Origin: Fervidobacterium sp. UBA5837
GTDB lineage: Bacteria; Thermotogota; Thermotogae; Thermotogales; Fervidobacteriaceae
NCBI GenBank assembly: GCA_002432805.1
Contig: DJGV01000010.1
Location: 277,034 to 341,033, forward strand
DNA length: 64,000 bases
Direction of reading: 5' to 3'
Within the stretch, counting starts at the first letter, position 1, and each line of letters starts with the position of its first letter. A program made the translations under genes and the position numbers. This document shows positions 33,759 to 41,661 of the stretch, one piece after another. The notes under the pieces are model-generated. The model was not told the DNA's origin. It saw only the letters and a program-made list of their open reading frames with translations, and made no database searches.

Positions 33759-34739
33759 ATGGCAATTACAAAGAAATTCAAGTTGGAGGAACAGACAGAA
33801 CTGGAAGAACAGTACTATGCTAAATACTCTCTCATGCCATTGGACAAAGGATATGCGGTTACCGTTGGTAACACACTTAGAAGAGTACTACTTTCTTCCA
33901 TACCAAGTTTTGCAATAACGGATGTGCGATTCATTCGTCCAGAAAAATACCATGAATTTGATACCATAGATGGTGTAAAAGAAGATATAATGGAAATGCT
34001 ATTGAACTTCAAGAAAGTACAACTCCGAGTCGAGGCTTACGTTGAATCGCCCGTGAAACTCACGATCAACAAAAAAGGCCCGGGGCTCTTGACTGCAAAG
34101 GACATAAATTGTCCTGCAGGCGTTGCGATAGTAAATCCAGACCATTACATAGCAAGCCTTGACGAGGATGCGGACATAGAGATAGAGTTGTATGCAAGGT
34201 TCGGAAAGGGCTTTGTCCCTGCAAGTGAGATAAACGAAAGACCAGAAATAGGCATGATCGTACTCGATGGAATATACAGCCCAGTGACCAAAGTCAACTG
34301 GACAGTTGAAAACGTACGTGTTGATAAGAGAACAGACTACGAAAAACTTGTTCTCGAAATCTGGACGAAGAAAAGTATAAAACCATCGGAGGCGTTGAAA
34401 CACTCACTTAGAATAATCCTTGACCACTTCAACTTCATAGAACAAAGTCTCAGCGATGTCGAAGAATTGCCGATACCCGCTGTCCAAGAAACAATTCCCA
34501 CTCAAGAAGAATTCAGCGCAACGGAAGATATCATGTCCAAAAGAATCGAAGAATTGGACTTGTCAGCAAGATCGTTAAACTGCTTGAAGAGAGATAAGAT
34601 AGAGACCATAGCCGACCTGCTTTCAAGGAGTGAGGACGAATTGATGAAAATCAAGAATTTCGGTCTCAAATCTCTCCAAGAAGTAAGAGAAAAGCTAAGA
34701 GAAAAATTTGGACTGTCGCTAAGAAAGGGGGACAAGTGA
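33759..34739 (+). CDS. rpoA: RNA polymerase alpha subunit
   Basis: ATG 33759 follows GAGGTGATCTTA; GTG 33750 is three codons earlier and less likely. The 326-residue protein has the dimerisation domain (LDKGYAVTVGNTLRRVLLSSIPS) and a C-terminal domain (LDLSARSLNCLKRDKIETIADLL, IKNFGLKSLQEVREKL) that binds UP elements and activators. It sits between rpsD and rplQ, the usual alpha-operon order. Confidence 0.97.
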   Translation: MAITKKFKLEEQTELEEQYYAKYSLMPLDKGYAVTVGNTLRRVLLSSIPSFAITDVRFIRPEKYHEFDTIDGVKEDIMEMLLNFKKVQLRVEAYVESPVKLTINKKGPGLLTAKDINCPAGVAIVNPDHYIASLDEDADIEIELYARFGKGFVPASEINERPEIGMIVLDGIYSPVTKVNWTVENVRVDKRTDYEKLVLEIWTKKSIKPSEALKHSLRIILDHFNFIEQSLSDVEELPIPAVQETIPTQEEFSATEDIMSKRIEELDLSARSLNCLKRDKIETIADLLSRSEDELMKIKNFGLKSLQEVREKLREKFGLSLRKGDK

Positions 34740-34740
34740 C

Positions 34741-35124
34741 ATGAGACACAGAATGAAAAGGACAAAGCTCAATAGATATGGCACGCATAGAGATAGCTTG
34801 ATGAGAAATTTCGCAAAGGAAATCATAGACCACGGAACGATCATGACAACAACAGTGAAGGCAAAAGTAGGAAAAGAATACGTTGAAAAGCTCATCACGA
34901 AAGCTATCAAGGCACAGAAGATAAAAGACACAAGCAAAGCATCAAGCGTTGCAATTAGAAGACAAATATACGCAGAATTAGGCGATAGAAAATTGGTAAA
35001 CAAGCTCGTAGATGAAATTGCGCCCAAATATCTCGAAAGAAACGGTGGCTACATGAGAGTAATAAAAGTCGGTGCAAGAAGAGGCGACGGCGCAGAGATG
35101 TCCGTACTTCAGTTAGTAGAATAA
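34741..35124 (+). CDS. rplQ: 50S ribosomal protein L17
   Basis: The 127-residue protein starts MRHRMKRTKLNR and contains HRDSLMRNFAKEIIDHGTIMTT and GGYMRVIKVGARRGDGAEM, diagnostic of L17. It follows rpoA by one base and ends the ribosomal cluster; a terminator follows. Confidence 0.97.
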   Translation: MRHRMKRTKLNRYGTHRDSLMRNFAKEIIDHGTIMTTTVKAKVGKEYVEKLITKAIKAQKIKDTSKASSVAIRRQIYAELGDRKLVNKLVDEIAPKYLERNGGYMRVIKVGARRGDGAEMSVLQLVE

Positions 35125-35158
35125 GAAATCGACATCTGAAAAATTCAAAAATTGAAGC

Positions 35159-35180
35159 GGGGGCACAAGTGCCCCTTTTC
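35159..35180 (+). terminator. Terminator ending the ribosomal super-operon
   Basis: GGGGCA (35160-35165) pairs with TGCCCC (35170-35175), followed by TTTT. It is compact but GC-rich and lies 35 bases after the rplQ stop. Confidence 0.75.
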
Positions 35181-35269
35181 AAATGAGTGTAGCATTGTAG
35201 TATAAGAACGTAGTATAGAGCTTCAGAGAACTTCAGAATCGCAGTTTTTCCGTTCAGGAGGTGCAAATA

Positions 35270-36625
35270 ATGGAAATCAACGAAGTATCGCGCGACAAAA
35301 ACGTCGTTGTAAGAGAATACATTTTAGATGCAAATGATGTAAAAAGACTTGAAAACAAAACGGTAGATGAACTCAATAAGAAGAAGTATCTGATAGAAGG
35401 ATTCAGACCTGGCAGGGTACCAAAAGAAGCCTACAAACTCAGGCTCAGAGACGACTTTTACAATATCTACGTATTGGACGAAGCCATAGAAGAAGTAGAT
35501 GCAAAATTAGATGAAGAAAAACCAAATTTAGTCATTCCACCAGTCATCACAGATGCACAGATAAGTGCAGATGGTGGTAAAATAGCTGTTGAGATGCACC
35601 TTGAACCGGAGATAACTCTGGATACAGCAAAACTCAAGATAAAGAAAGCCAAAGAAGACGAAGTGCTGGATGGTTACATTGATATGAGGACCAAGTATGT
35701 TGTAGAAGAACATGCGATACTCGAGCCAAAAGATGATGTTGCCAAAGAAGGAGATCTTGTAAAAGTTAAAGAAACCGTACTTTCTGGCGACAAAGAGATC
35801 AGAAAAGCGGAAGAAAAAGAGTACGTCTTGCTTGCCGATGATGAAAGAGACGTTGTGAAGAACTTGTACGGCAAAAAGGCGGGAGAAGTTGTAGAATTCG
35901 AAAAAACATTTGAAAGAGAAGGAACAACCGTAATATACAAATACATCCTCGAGGTCCAGCAAGTGTACAACAGAATACTTCCAGAACTCAACGACGAATT
36001 CGTACAGGGCCTCTCAATCGAAAACGTTGAGACAGTAGACCAATTAAAAGACATGTTCAAATCGGAAGGTAAGCAAGTATACGACAAAGAACTTGCAGAT
36101 TCCTACAGGATGCAGATAATCGACCAATTACCATCCGCAGTTGAGATAGATCTGAGTGACAAGACCATCCAAAGAGCAGTAGAGGACATCATCGACAACT
36201 TGAGAAAAGAAGGCAAATACGACGAGTACATAAAGAACTACGGTAGCGAGGAAAAGCTCGTCGAAGACCTCAAGACCTACTACATCAATTTGTTGAAGAA
36301 AGACCTTGCAGTCAAAAAGATAGCCGAAGAAAACGACATAAGAGTCGATGACAACGACATAAAAGGGTATGCAGCAAGCGTATCCGAAGAGTGGGGCGTC
36401 AGTCCAGATAGAGCAGAAGCACTTATCAAGAGCAGACAAGATTTGAGAAATGAAGTCATCATGGAAATTGTTGAGACGAAAGTAGCAAAGATCATTGCCG
36501 AAAAGGCAGAGATCGAAGAAGTCTCGTTCAACAACCCAAGTAACGAAAACGCACAAAATTCAGAAAGTGCAGAAAATCAAGAGAAGCAAGAGAAACAAGA
36601 GAGCGAGAATCCTGACGCTGAGTGA
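35270..36625 (+). CDS. tig: Trigger factor
   Basis: ATG 35270 follows CAGGAGGTG; GTG 35261 inside that site is rejected. The 451-residue protein has the ribosome-docking signature GFRPGRVPKEAY near residue 45, a divergent FKBP-like middle domain (EGDLVKVKETV, LYGKKAGEVVEFEKTF) and a helical C-terminal chaperone domain. It binds L23 and shields nascent chains. The tail is rich in Gln, Glu and Asn. It is followed by clpP, a common trigger factor neighbour. Confidence 0.94.
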   Translation: MEINEVSRDKNVVVREYILDANDVKRLENKTVDELNKKKYLIEGFRPGRVPKEAYKLRLRDDFYNIYVLDEAIEEVDAKLDEEKPNLVIPPVITDAQISADGGKIAVEMHLEPEITLDTAKLKIKKAKEDEVLDGYIDMRTKYVVEEHAILEPKDDVAKEGDLVKVKETVLSGDKEIRKAEEKEYVLLADDERDVVKNLYGKKAGEVVEFEKTFEREGTTVIYKYILEVQQVYNRILPELNDEFVQGLSIENVETVDQLKDMFKSEGKQVYDKELADSYRMQIIDQLPSAVEIDLSDKTIQRAVEDIIDNLRKEGKYDEYIKNYGSEEKLVEDLKTYYINLLKKDLAVKKIAEENDIRVDDNDIKGYAASVSEEWGVSPDRAEALIKSRQDLRNEVIMEIVETKVAKIIAEKAEIEEVSFNNPSNENAQNSESAENQEKQEKQESENPDAE

Positions 36626-36658
36626 TGCAGAAGATTCGGGATTTTGGGAGATGATTTG

Positions 36659-37288
36659 ATGGATAGAGAAAAAGAAATGAAAAAGATAATTGATCAGTAC
36701 GTTCCAGTAGTTATAGAAACAACAGGTAGATACGAGCGTGCGTACGATATATACTCCAGACTATTGAAAGATAGGATCATATTTCTTGGCAGTGCGATAG
36801 ACGACTACGTTGCGAACCTCGTAGTTGCACAGCTCCTCTTCTTAGAAGCAGACAATCCGGACAAAGACATCCAGCTTTACGTAAACTCACCTGGAGGTTC
36901 TGTGACCGCAGGGCTTGCGATATACGACACAATGCAGTACGTAAAATGCAGCGTGGCCACGATATGCATAGGACAAGCTGCATCGATGGGCGCAGTACTA
37001 CTTGCAGCGGGTGCAAAAGGCAAGAGATTTGCACTGCCAAACAGCAGAATAATGATTCACCAACCACTCGGCGGAGTTGAAGGTAGTGCGAGAGATGTTG
37101 AGATACTCACCAAAGAACTGCTGAGAATGAAACACATATTGAACGACATCCTCAGCAAACATACAGGTCAACCGATAGAAAGAATAGAGAAAGACACAGA
37201 CAGAGACTTTTTCATGAGTGCACAAGAAGCTCAGGAATATGGTATAATTGACAAGGTCATAAACCCAGGAGAAAAGCAACAATTATAA
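36659..37288 (+). CDS. clpP: ATP-dependent Clp protease proteolytic subunit
   Basis: ATG 36659 lies eight bases behind GGGAG; a TTG five codons upstream overlaps that site. The 209-residue serine protease has the nucleophile in GQAASMGA, the catalytic His in MIHQPLGG and the Asp region KDTDRDFFMSA. It forms the barrel that works with ClpX or ClpA-type unfoldases. It lies 33 bases after tig and probably shares its transcript. Confidence 0.97.
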   Translation: MDREKEMKKIIDQYVPVVIETTGRYERAYDIYSRLLKDRIIFLGSAIDDYVANLVVAQLLFLEADNPDKDIQLYVNSPGGSVTAGLAIYDTMQYVKCSVATICIGQAASMGAVLLAAGAKGKRFALPNSRIMIHQPLGGVEGSARDVEILTKELLRMKHILNDILSKHTGQPIERIEKDTDRDFFMSAQEAQEYGIIDKVINPGEKQQL

Positions 37289-37355
37289 CCACCTATTAAG
37301 CGTAGAATTGTTGAAGAATCGTTAAAACTTAATTCGGTATAAGGAGGAAGAGAGT

Positions 37356-38114
37356 ATGTCAGGACACAATAAGTGGGCAAATATTAAACATAGGAAAGCA
37401 GCGCAGGATGCAAAAAAGTCACAGGTATTCACGAAGCTAATTAGAGAAATCATCGTTGCAGCAAGAGAAGGCGGCGGAGATCCAAGCACCAACCCAAGAT
37501 TGAGAACGGTACTTGAAAAAGCAAGAGAAGCCAACATGTCAAGAGATACAGTCGATAGATCCATAAAGAAAGGTACAGGAGAACTCGAAGGCGAAAGATA
37601 CGAAGAAATCATATACGAAGCATACGCGCCAGGTGGCGTCGCACTTTACATCCTTACACTGACGGACAATAAGAACAGAACGGCACAAGAGCTCAGGCAC
37701 ATACTCAGCAAAAATGGTGGCTCACTCGCAGAAAGCGGATCAGTTGCATGGCTCTTTGAAAGAAAAGGTGTCATCGAAATACCCGCAGAGAAGATTTCAG
37801 ATATGGACGAATTCATGCTACTTGCGATAGATGCAGGCGCAGAGGACATAGAAGAGGGCGACCCGATACTTGTATACACTGCGCCAGAATCTATGACCGC
37901 ATTGAGAGACGAACTTGCAAAGAACGGGTTTGAAGGCGAGGCCAGAATGATATACAAGCCAAAGAATAGCGTCAAAGTAACAGGTTCAGAGGCAGAGAAA
38001 GTCCTCAAACTCGTCGATGCACTCGAAGAAAACGACGATGTCCAAGAAGTATTTGGCAACTTCGATATAGATGATGCAGAACTCGACGCGATAATGGAAA
38101 AATTGGAAGGCTAA
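37356..38114 (+). CDS. YebC/PmpR family regulatory or translation-associated protein
   Basis: The 252-residue protein starts MSGHNKWANIKHRKAAQDAKK, the family signature, followed by FTKLIREI, GGGDPSTNPRLR and YEAYAPGGVALYI. Members have been described as transcription regulators and, more recently, as factors that relieve ribosome stalling; which applies here is open. AAGGAGG precedes the start. A beta-rich exported protein begins 48 bases downstream. Confidence 0.95.
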   Translation: MSGHNKWANIKHRKAAQDAKKSQVFTKLIREIIVAAREGGGDPSTNPRLRTVLEKAREANMSRDTVDRSIKKGTGELEGERYEEIIYEAYAPGGVALYILTLTDNKNRTAQELRHILSKNGGSLAESGSVAWLFERKGVIEIPAEKISDMDEFMLLAIDAGAEDIEEGDPILVYTAPESMTALRDELAKNGFEGEARMIYKPKNSVKVTGSEAEKVLKLVDALEENDDVQEVFGNFDIDDAELDAIMEKLEG

Positions 38115-38162
38115 GGAAAGACATAAGCTACAGACAACGTGTAGATTACAGGTGGTAGCGAG

Positions 38163-38975
38163 TTGAAAAGCCAAAAGTCGGTAGCAAAAATTCTATACAT
38201 TGTTATTCTTCTGTTTGCAACAGCATATACTTCAATAACATTTGGAGAGACGCTTTATTTCGATGTCTCTCCATTTGATACTACTTACGGTCTAATAGCA
38301 CGTTACGATTTTTCGTTTTGGAAATTCAATACAAAATTCAAATTAGATATACCCATAGACCAAAAGCGCGGTACCATATACATCAATCCAGATTTTTCCA
38401 ACATGATAGATTATTTTCAATTCGATGATTATCCCTACAAAGTCACATACACAACATTCAATGGAGATATACCATTCACCACATTCATAAACCCTGCCTC
38501 TAAAACGTGGCATTCCACGTGGGTAAATACAGGCTACTACGGTGATTATCTCATCCACCAAGGCGATATACTATCAATATTAGGAAACAGTGAAGCAGTA
38601 AGCGTCTCATTCAAGACAAAGTGGGCAGACATCTTCCTCGAGCGCATCGGTGATGGATTCAACTTTGGTGTTGGAAAGAACATATATGCATTCTATGGTA
38701 CAAGAACAGGCATAGGCGGGACCTTCTCGACTGATAACTTCTTGATCTATGCAACTGGATACACAGATTCAAGTGTGTCGAATACAACAAACAATGCAAT
38801 CAATATCGATTTCGGATTCTCCGTTAAAATAGATAACTTAACAATGAACATCGTAAAAGATCAAAAGAGCGGCGCAACTATCTGGGACGCTTCTTGGAAG
38901 GTAGGCGACATGTATGTCACTGGACGATGCAAAGGGCAAGAAATTCGCTTGGATTTCGAATTTCCAATCTGGTGA
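38163..38975 (+). CDS. Exported beta-rich protein of unknown function
   Basis: The 270-residue protein starts at TTG 38163 behind a weak GGTGG site. It has an N-terminal signal peptide or anchor (ILYIVILLFATAYTSITFG). The remainder consists of alternating aromatic and polar residues (YFDVSPFDTTYGLIARYDFSFWKF) and ends in EIRLDFEFPIW, a terminal aromatic as in outer-membrane beta barrels. That suggests a component of the toga or outer envelope, an inference from composition only. Its last 62 bases overlap the start of cheR in another frame. Confidence 0.6.
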   Translation: MKSQKSVAKILYIVILLFATAYTSITFGETLYFDVSPFDTTYGLIARYDFSFWKFNTKFKLDIPIDQKRGTIYINPDFSNMIDYFQFDDYPYKVTYTTFNGDIPFTTFINPASKTWHSTWVNTGYYGDYLIHQGDILSILGNSEAVSVSFKTKWADIFLERIGDGFNFGVGKNIYAFYGTRTGIGGTFSTDNFLIYATGYTDSSVSNTTNNAINIDFGFSVKIDNLTMNIVKDQKSGATIWDASWKVGDMYVTGRCKGQEIRLDFEFPIW

Positions 38976-39765
38976 GGGTCCAGAATTTCCTTGGGAAGAA
39001 TTCACATGGTTCGTTGGAAAAATAAATGAAACGATGGGATTAGACCTTTCTGGATACAAGCCTGAGAGGATGAAGAGACGCATAGAGATGCTCATAAGGA
39101 AGTACAATTGCAAGTCGTACAAAGAATATCTTGACATGATACTCAAAGATAACAAGAAGAAAGACGAATTCCTTGATAAATTGACGATAAACGTCACCGA
39201 ATTCTTCAGAAATCCCGATAAATGGCAAGAGCTCAAAGACAAATTCATACCACAGCTTCTAAAAGAGAGCGGCACAAGATTCAAAGCATGGAGTGCCGGT
39301 TGTTCATCTGGTGAAGAACCATACACACTTGCGATGGTACTTGAAGAACTCAAAGCACCACAATCAGCTAAAGTCATTGCAACAGACATAGATATGGGTG
39401 TACTCACGCATGCACAAGTTGGCGAATACGAAGAAAGATCCATGGTAAGCACGCCGCAAGAATACATACAGAAATACTTCATCGTCCGAGATGGCAGATA
39501 CATAGTCAAACCGAACGTAAAGGCAAGAGTTGTCTTCAAACGGCACAACCTACTCCAAGACCCATTTGAAAAAGGCTTTGATCTCATCATGTGCAGAAAC
39601 GTCGTCATATACTTTGAGATGGAGGCAAAAGATCAACTCTACAGACGCTTTTCAGAGAGCCTTAGGCCAGGTGGATTACTCTTCGTTGGCAACACAGAAA
39701 GGATATTCAACTACAAAAACCTGGGATTAGAAATAGCCTCATCGTTCATATACAGAAAGATATAA
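38914..39765 (+). CDS. cheR: Chemotaxis protein methyltransferase CheR
   Basis: The 283-residue protein has the CheR N-terminal helical domain (YKPERMKRRIEMLIRKY), LTINVTEFFRNP, the SAM-binding loop WSAGCSSGEEPYTLAM, and IMCRNVVIYF. It methylates glutamates of chemoreceptors. No alternative in-frame ATG exists before residue 40, so the start within the upstream gene is accepted. Its presence implies a motile organism. Confidence 0.92.
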   Translation: MSLDDAKGKKFAWISNFQSGEGPEFPWEEFTWFVGKINETMGLDLSGYKPERMKRRIEMLIRKYNCKSYKEYLDMILKDNKKKDEFLDKLTINVTEFFRNPDKWQELKDKFIPQLLKESGTRFKAWSAGCSSGEEPYTLAMVLEELKAPQSAKVIATDIDMGVLTHAQVGEYEERSMVSTPQEYIQKYFIVRDGRYIVKPNVKARVVFKRHNLLQDPFEKGFDLIMCRNVVIYFEMEAKDQLYRRFSESLRPGGLLFVGNTERIFNYKNLGLEIASSFIYRKI

Positions 39766-39806
39766 CCACCCAAAATTATTCGATGATAATCGGAAAGGTT
39801 GATCGA

Positions 39807-40508
39807 ATGTTCTGGCTCGTATTGATACTCGTTTTGGATCAAATCACAAAATACATTGCCACACTATACCTTCAAGGACAGATAAAAATTCTATCCGGAT
39901 TCTTCATCTTCACATATGCAACGAACACAGGTGTTGCATTTGGACTATTAGCTGGCGTAAAAGAGATTGTCATATACCTAACATTACTCATAGTAGTAGC
40001 CATGTCCATCATCCCAACATTCATCGAGATGAAAAAGAGTACGCAGATGTTCTTTGCATTCATCTTAGGCGGTGCGCTTGGCAACCTCATAGACAGGATA
40101 AGGTTCGGATACGTTGTAGACTTCATTACAATGATTCACTGGCCCACTGTATTCAACATAGCGGATATGTCCATCATGTTCGGTAGTATTGGCCTCGTGA
40201 TACAAATGCTCATCGCAGAATCCAAAGCAAAAGCCAGAATGGAAAAAGTCAGCAATCGGAGGGAAGATAGTGGACATACAGGTGACAAACAGGGAAAATG
40301 GCTGGCGGCTCGACAAATTCGTGCTCGAGAAAACACCGGAGTGGATCTCCAGAACGTACATACAGAAAGCGATAAAGAACGGAGAAGTGCTGGTGAATGG
40401 AATTTCCAAGAAGCCGAGTCACAAGGTGAAGTCTGGGGATACAATTACATTGGAGATGCCAGACAAACCGACACTACCACAGATCGAACCGGAGAACATA
40501 CCGCTTGA
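39807..40508 (+). CDS. lspA: Lipoprotein signal peptidase (signal peptidase II) with extended C-terminus
   Basis: I favour ATG 39807 (MFWLVLILVLDQITKYI, with GGAAAGG upstream) over ATG 39783. Four membrane helices and the LspA motifs NTGVAFG, GALGNLIDRIRFGYVVDF and FNIADMSI (catalytic aspartates) are present. The recognised domain ends around residue 150. The frame then continues for about 80 polar residues with no membrane or domain character and stops only at 40508, overlapping rluD by 239 bases. The tail probably reflects loss of the original stop codon. Confidence 0.9.
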   Translation: MFWLVLILVLDQITKYIATLYLQGQIKILSGFFIFTYATNTGVAFGLLAGVKEIVIYLTLLIVVAMSIIPTFIEMKKSTQMFFAFILGGALGNLIDRIRFGYVVDFITMIHWPTVFNIADMSIMFGSIGLVIQMLIAESKAKARMEKVSNRREDSGHTGDKQGKWLAARQIRARENTGVDLQNVHTESDKERRSAGEWNFQEAESQGEVWGYNYIGDARQTDTTTDRTGEHTA

Positions 40509-41214
40509 CATAATATACGAAGATAGAGATATAATCGTCATAAACAAACAACCGGGCATAATCACACATCCGATACCATCGCACACATCAGGCACGATCG
40601 TCAATGCCGTGCTGTACCACTGTACAGACCTAGGCGGTATAGGTGGCATACTCAGACCCGGTATCGTCCACAGACTTGACAAAGACACAAGCGGAGTTAT
40701 GGTCATTGCCAAAAACGACCTTGCACACCAATCGCTCACCAAACAATTCAAAGACAGACTCACGGAAAAGACATACATCTGCTTAGTCAAAGGTGCAGTT
40801 GAAAAAAAGGAAGGCAACATAGAGATAAACATAGTGCGCAATCCCATATTGCGCGTAAGAATGACAACCACTGCGTCACAAATCGGTAAGCCTGCCATGA
40901 CAAACTACAAAGTCGTCAGACAATTCGACGATATAGCATCACTCGTATTAGCGTATCCAAAAACAGGTAGGACCCACCAAATAAGGGTACACATGAAATA
41001 CATAGGTCACCCACTCATGGGAGACGAAGTATACGGACGAGCAAAAGAAGACATCATCTTCGGCATAAACCGCCAAATGCTACATGCACTAAGCTTGTCA
41101 TTCTACCATCCGCGGACAAACGAACGCGTAAAATTCATCGCACGCATCCCCACAGACTTCAAGCAGGCCATTCAGAGCATCCACGCATTCATCGCACAAA
41201 AGTGCAAACTCTAA
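40270..41214 (+). CDS. rluD: RluD-type pseudouridine synthase
   Basis: The gene starts at GTG 40270, six bases behind GGAGGG. The 314-residue protein has an S4 domain (RLDKFVLEKTPEWISRTYIQK, GEVLVNGISKKPSHKVKSGD) and the RluA-family catalytic motif HRLDKDTSG with the nucleophilic Asp, followed by GRTHQIRVH. It probably isomerises uridines in 23S rRNA. The entire S4 domain is encoded within the lspA tail in a different frame. Confidence 0.92.
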   Translation: MDIQVTNRENGWRLDKFVLEKTPEWISRTYIQKAIKNGEVLVNGISKKPSHKVKSGDTITLEMPDKPTLPQIEPENIPLDIIYEDRDIIVINKQPGIITHPIPSHTSGTIVNAVLYHCTDLGGIGGILRPGIVHRLDKDTSGVMVIAKNDLAHQSLTKQFKDRLTEKTYICLVKGAVEKKEGNIEINIVRNPILRVRMTTTASQIGKPAMTNYKVVRQFDDIASLVLAYPKTGRTHQIRVHMKYIGHPLMGDEVYGRAKEDIIFGINRQMLHALSLSFYHPRTNERVKFIARIPTDFKQAIQSIHAFIAQKCKL

Positions 41215-41391
41215 TTTTTGTATTGATTCAAAACATCCAGAATATCCCAAAGACGCATGGTAAAAACACCGATCACATTCGGTGCAAATTGCTTGTTCCT
41301 CAAATTCATATCTTTCGTTCGACTCCATTGTTGCAGTTAGATTGTCAACATTTAGTAATGGGAAAATCTTCTTCTTATCGACGTATATCAC

Positions 41392-41419
41392 TTGAAAAAG
41401 ATGCGTTCTGTGGTAAAAT
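41392..41419 (+). promoter_or_regulatory. Promoter of tRNA-Pro
   Basis: TTGAAA at 41392-41397, 16 bases, TAAAAT at 41414-41419 preceded by TGG (extended -10). The tRNA begins 21 bases later. Confidence 0.75.
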
Positions 41420-41440
41420 AACTATTGTCGAAAAACTCGG

Positions 41441-41517
41441 CTGGGCGTAGTTCAGATGGCTAGAACGCCAGAATCGGGATCTGGTGGTCGTGGGTTCAAA
41501 TCCCACCGTCCAGACCA
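41441..41517 (+). tRNA. tRNA-Pro (CGG)
   Basis: CTGGGCG pairs with CGTCCAG. The anticodon stem CCAGA/TCTGG carries loop ATCGGGA with anticodon CGG. The T loop is GGTTCAAATCC, and CCA is encoded. Confidence 0.95.
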
Positions 41518-41539
41518 GCCATAATCCCCACGGATATTT

Positions 41540-41571
41540 AGGTGGCAAAGTTTAACTGCCACCTTTTTTTA
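41540..41571 (+). terminator. Terminator of tRNA-Pro
   Basis: AGGTGGCA (41540-41547) pairs with TGCCACCT (41557-41564) around a nine-base loop and is followed by seven T. Confidence 0.9.
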
Positions 41572-41612
41572 ATGTATCTTAAAAAATCTTTAAGTAAAAT
41601 GATATTGAAAGA

Positions 41613-41621
41613 TGATATAAT
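41613..41621 (+). promoter_or_regulatory. Extended -10 promoter of the HD-GYP gene
   Basis: TGATATAAT at 41613-41621 matches an extended -10 element, 40 bases before the ATG. No good -35 is visible. Confidence 0.55.
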
Positions 41622-41661
41622 CTACTCATGCAACTTTCAGATGCGAGAGGAGATTGAAAGA

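Noticed and set aside
35528..35962. 144-residue minus-strand ORF within tig
   Set aside because: Phe/Tyr/Cys-rich antisense frame without start signals.
41098..41391. Minus-strand ORF with a Cys-rich stretch (CTECDRCFYHASLGYSGC) between rluD and tRNA-Pro
   Set aside because: Two thirds of it is antisense to rluD and no ribosome site or promoter is convincing. The 37 codons outside rluD look slightly protein-like, so a decayed gene fragment cannot be excluded, but it is not supportable as a feature.
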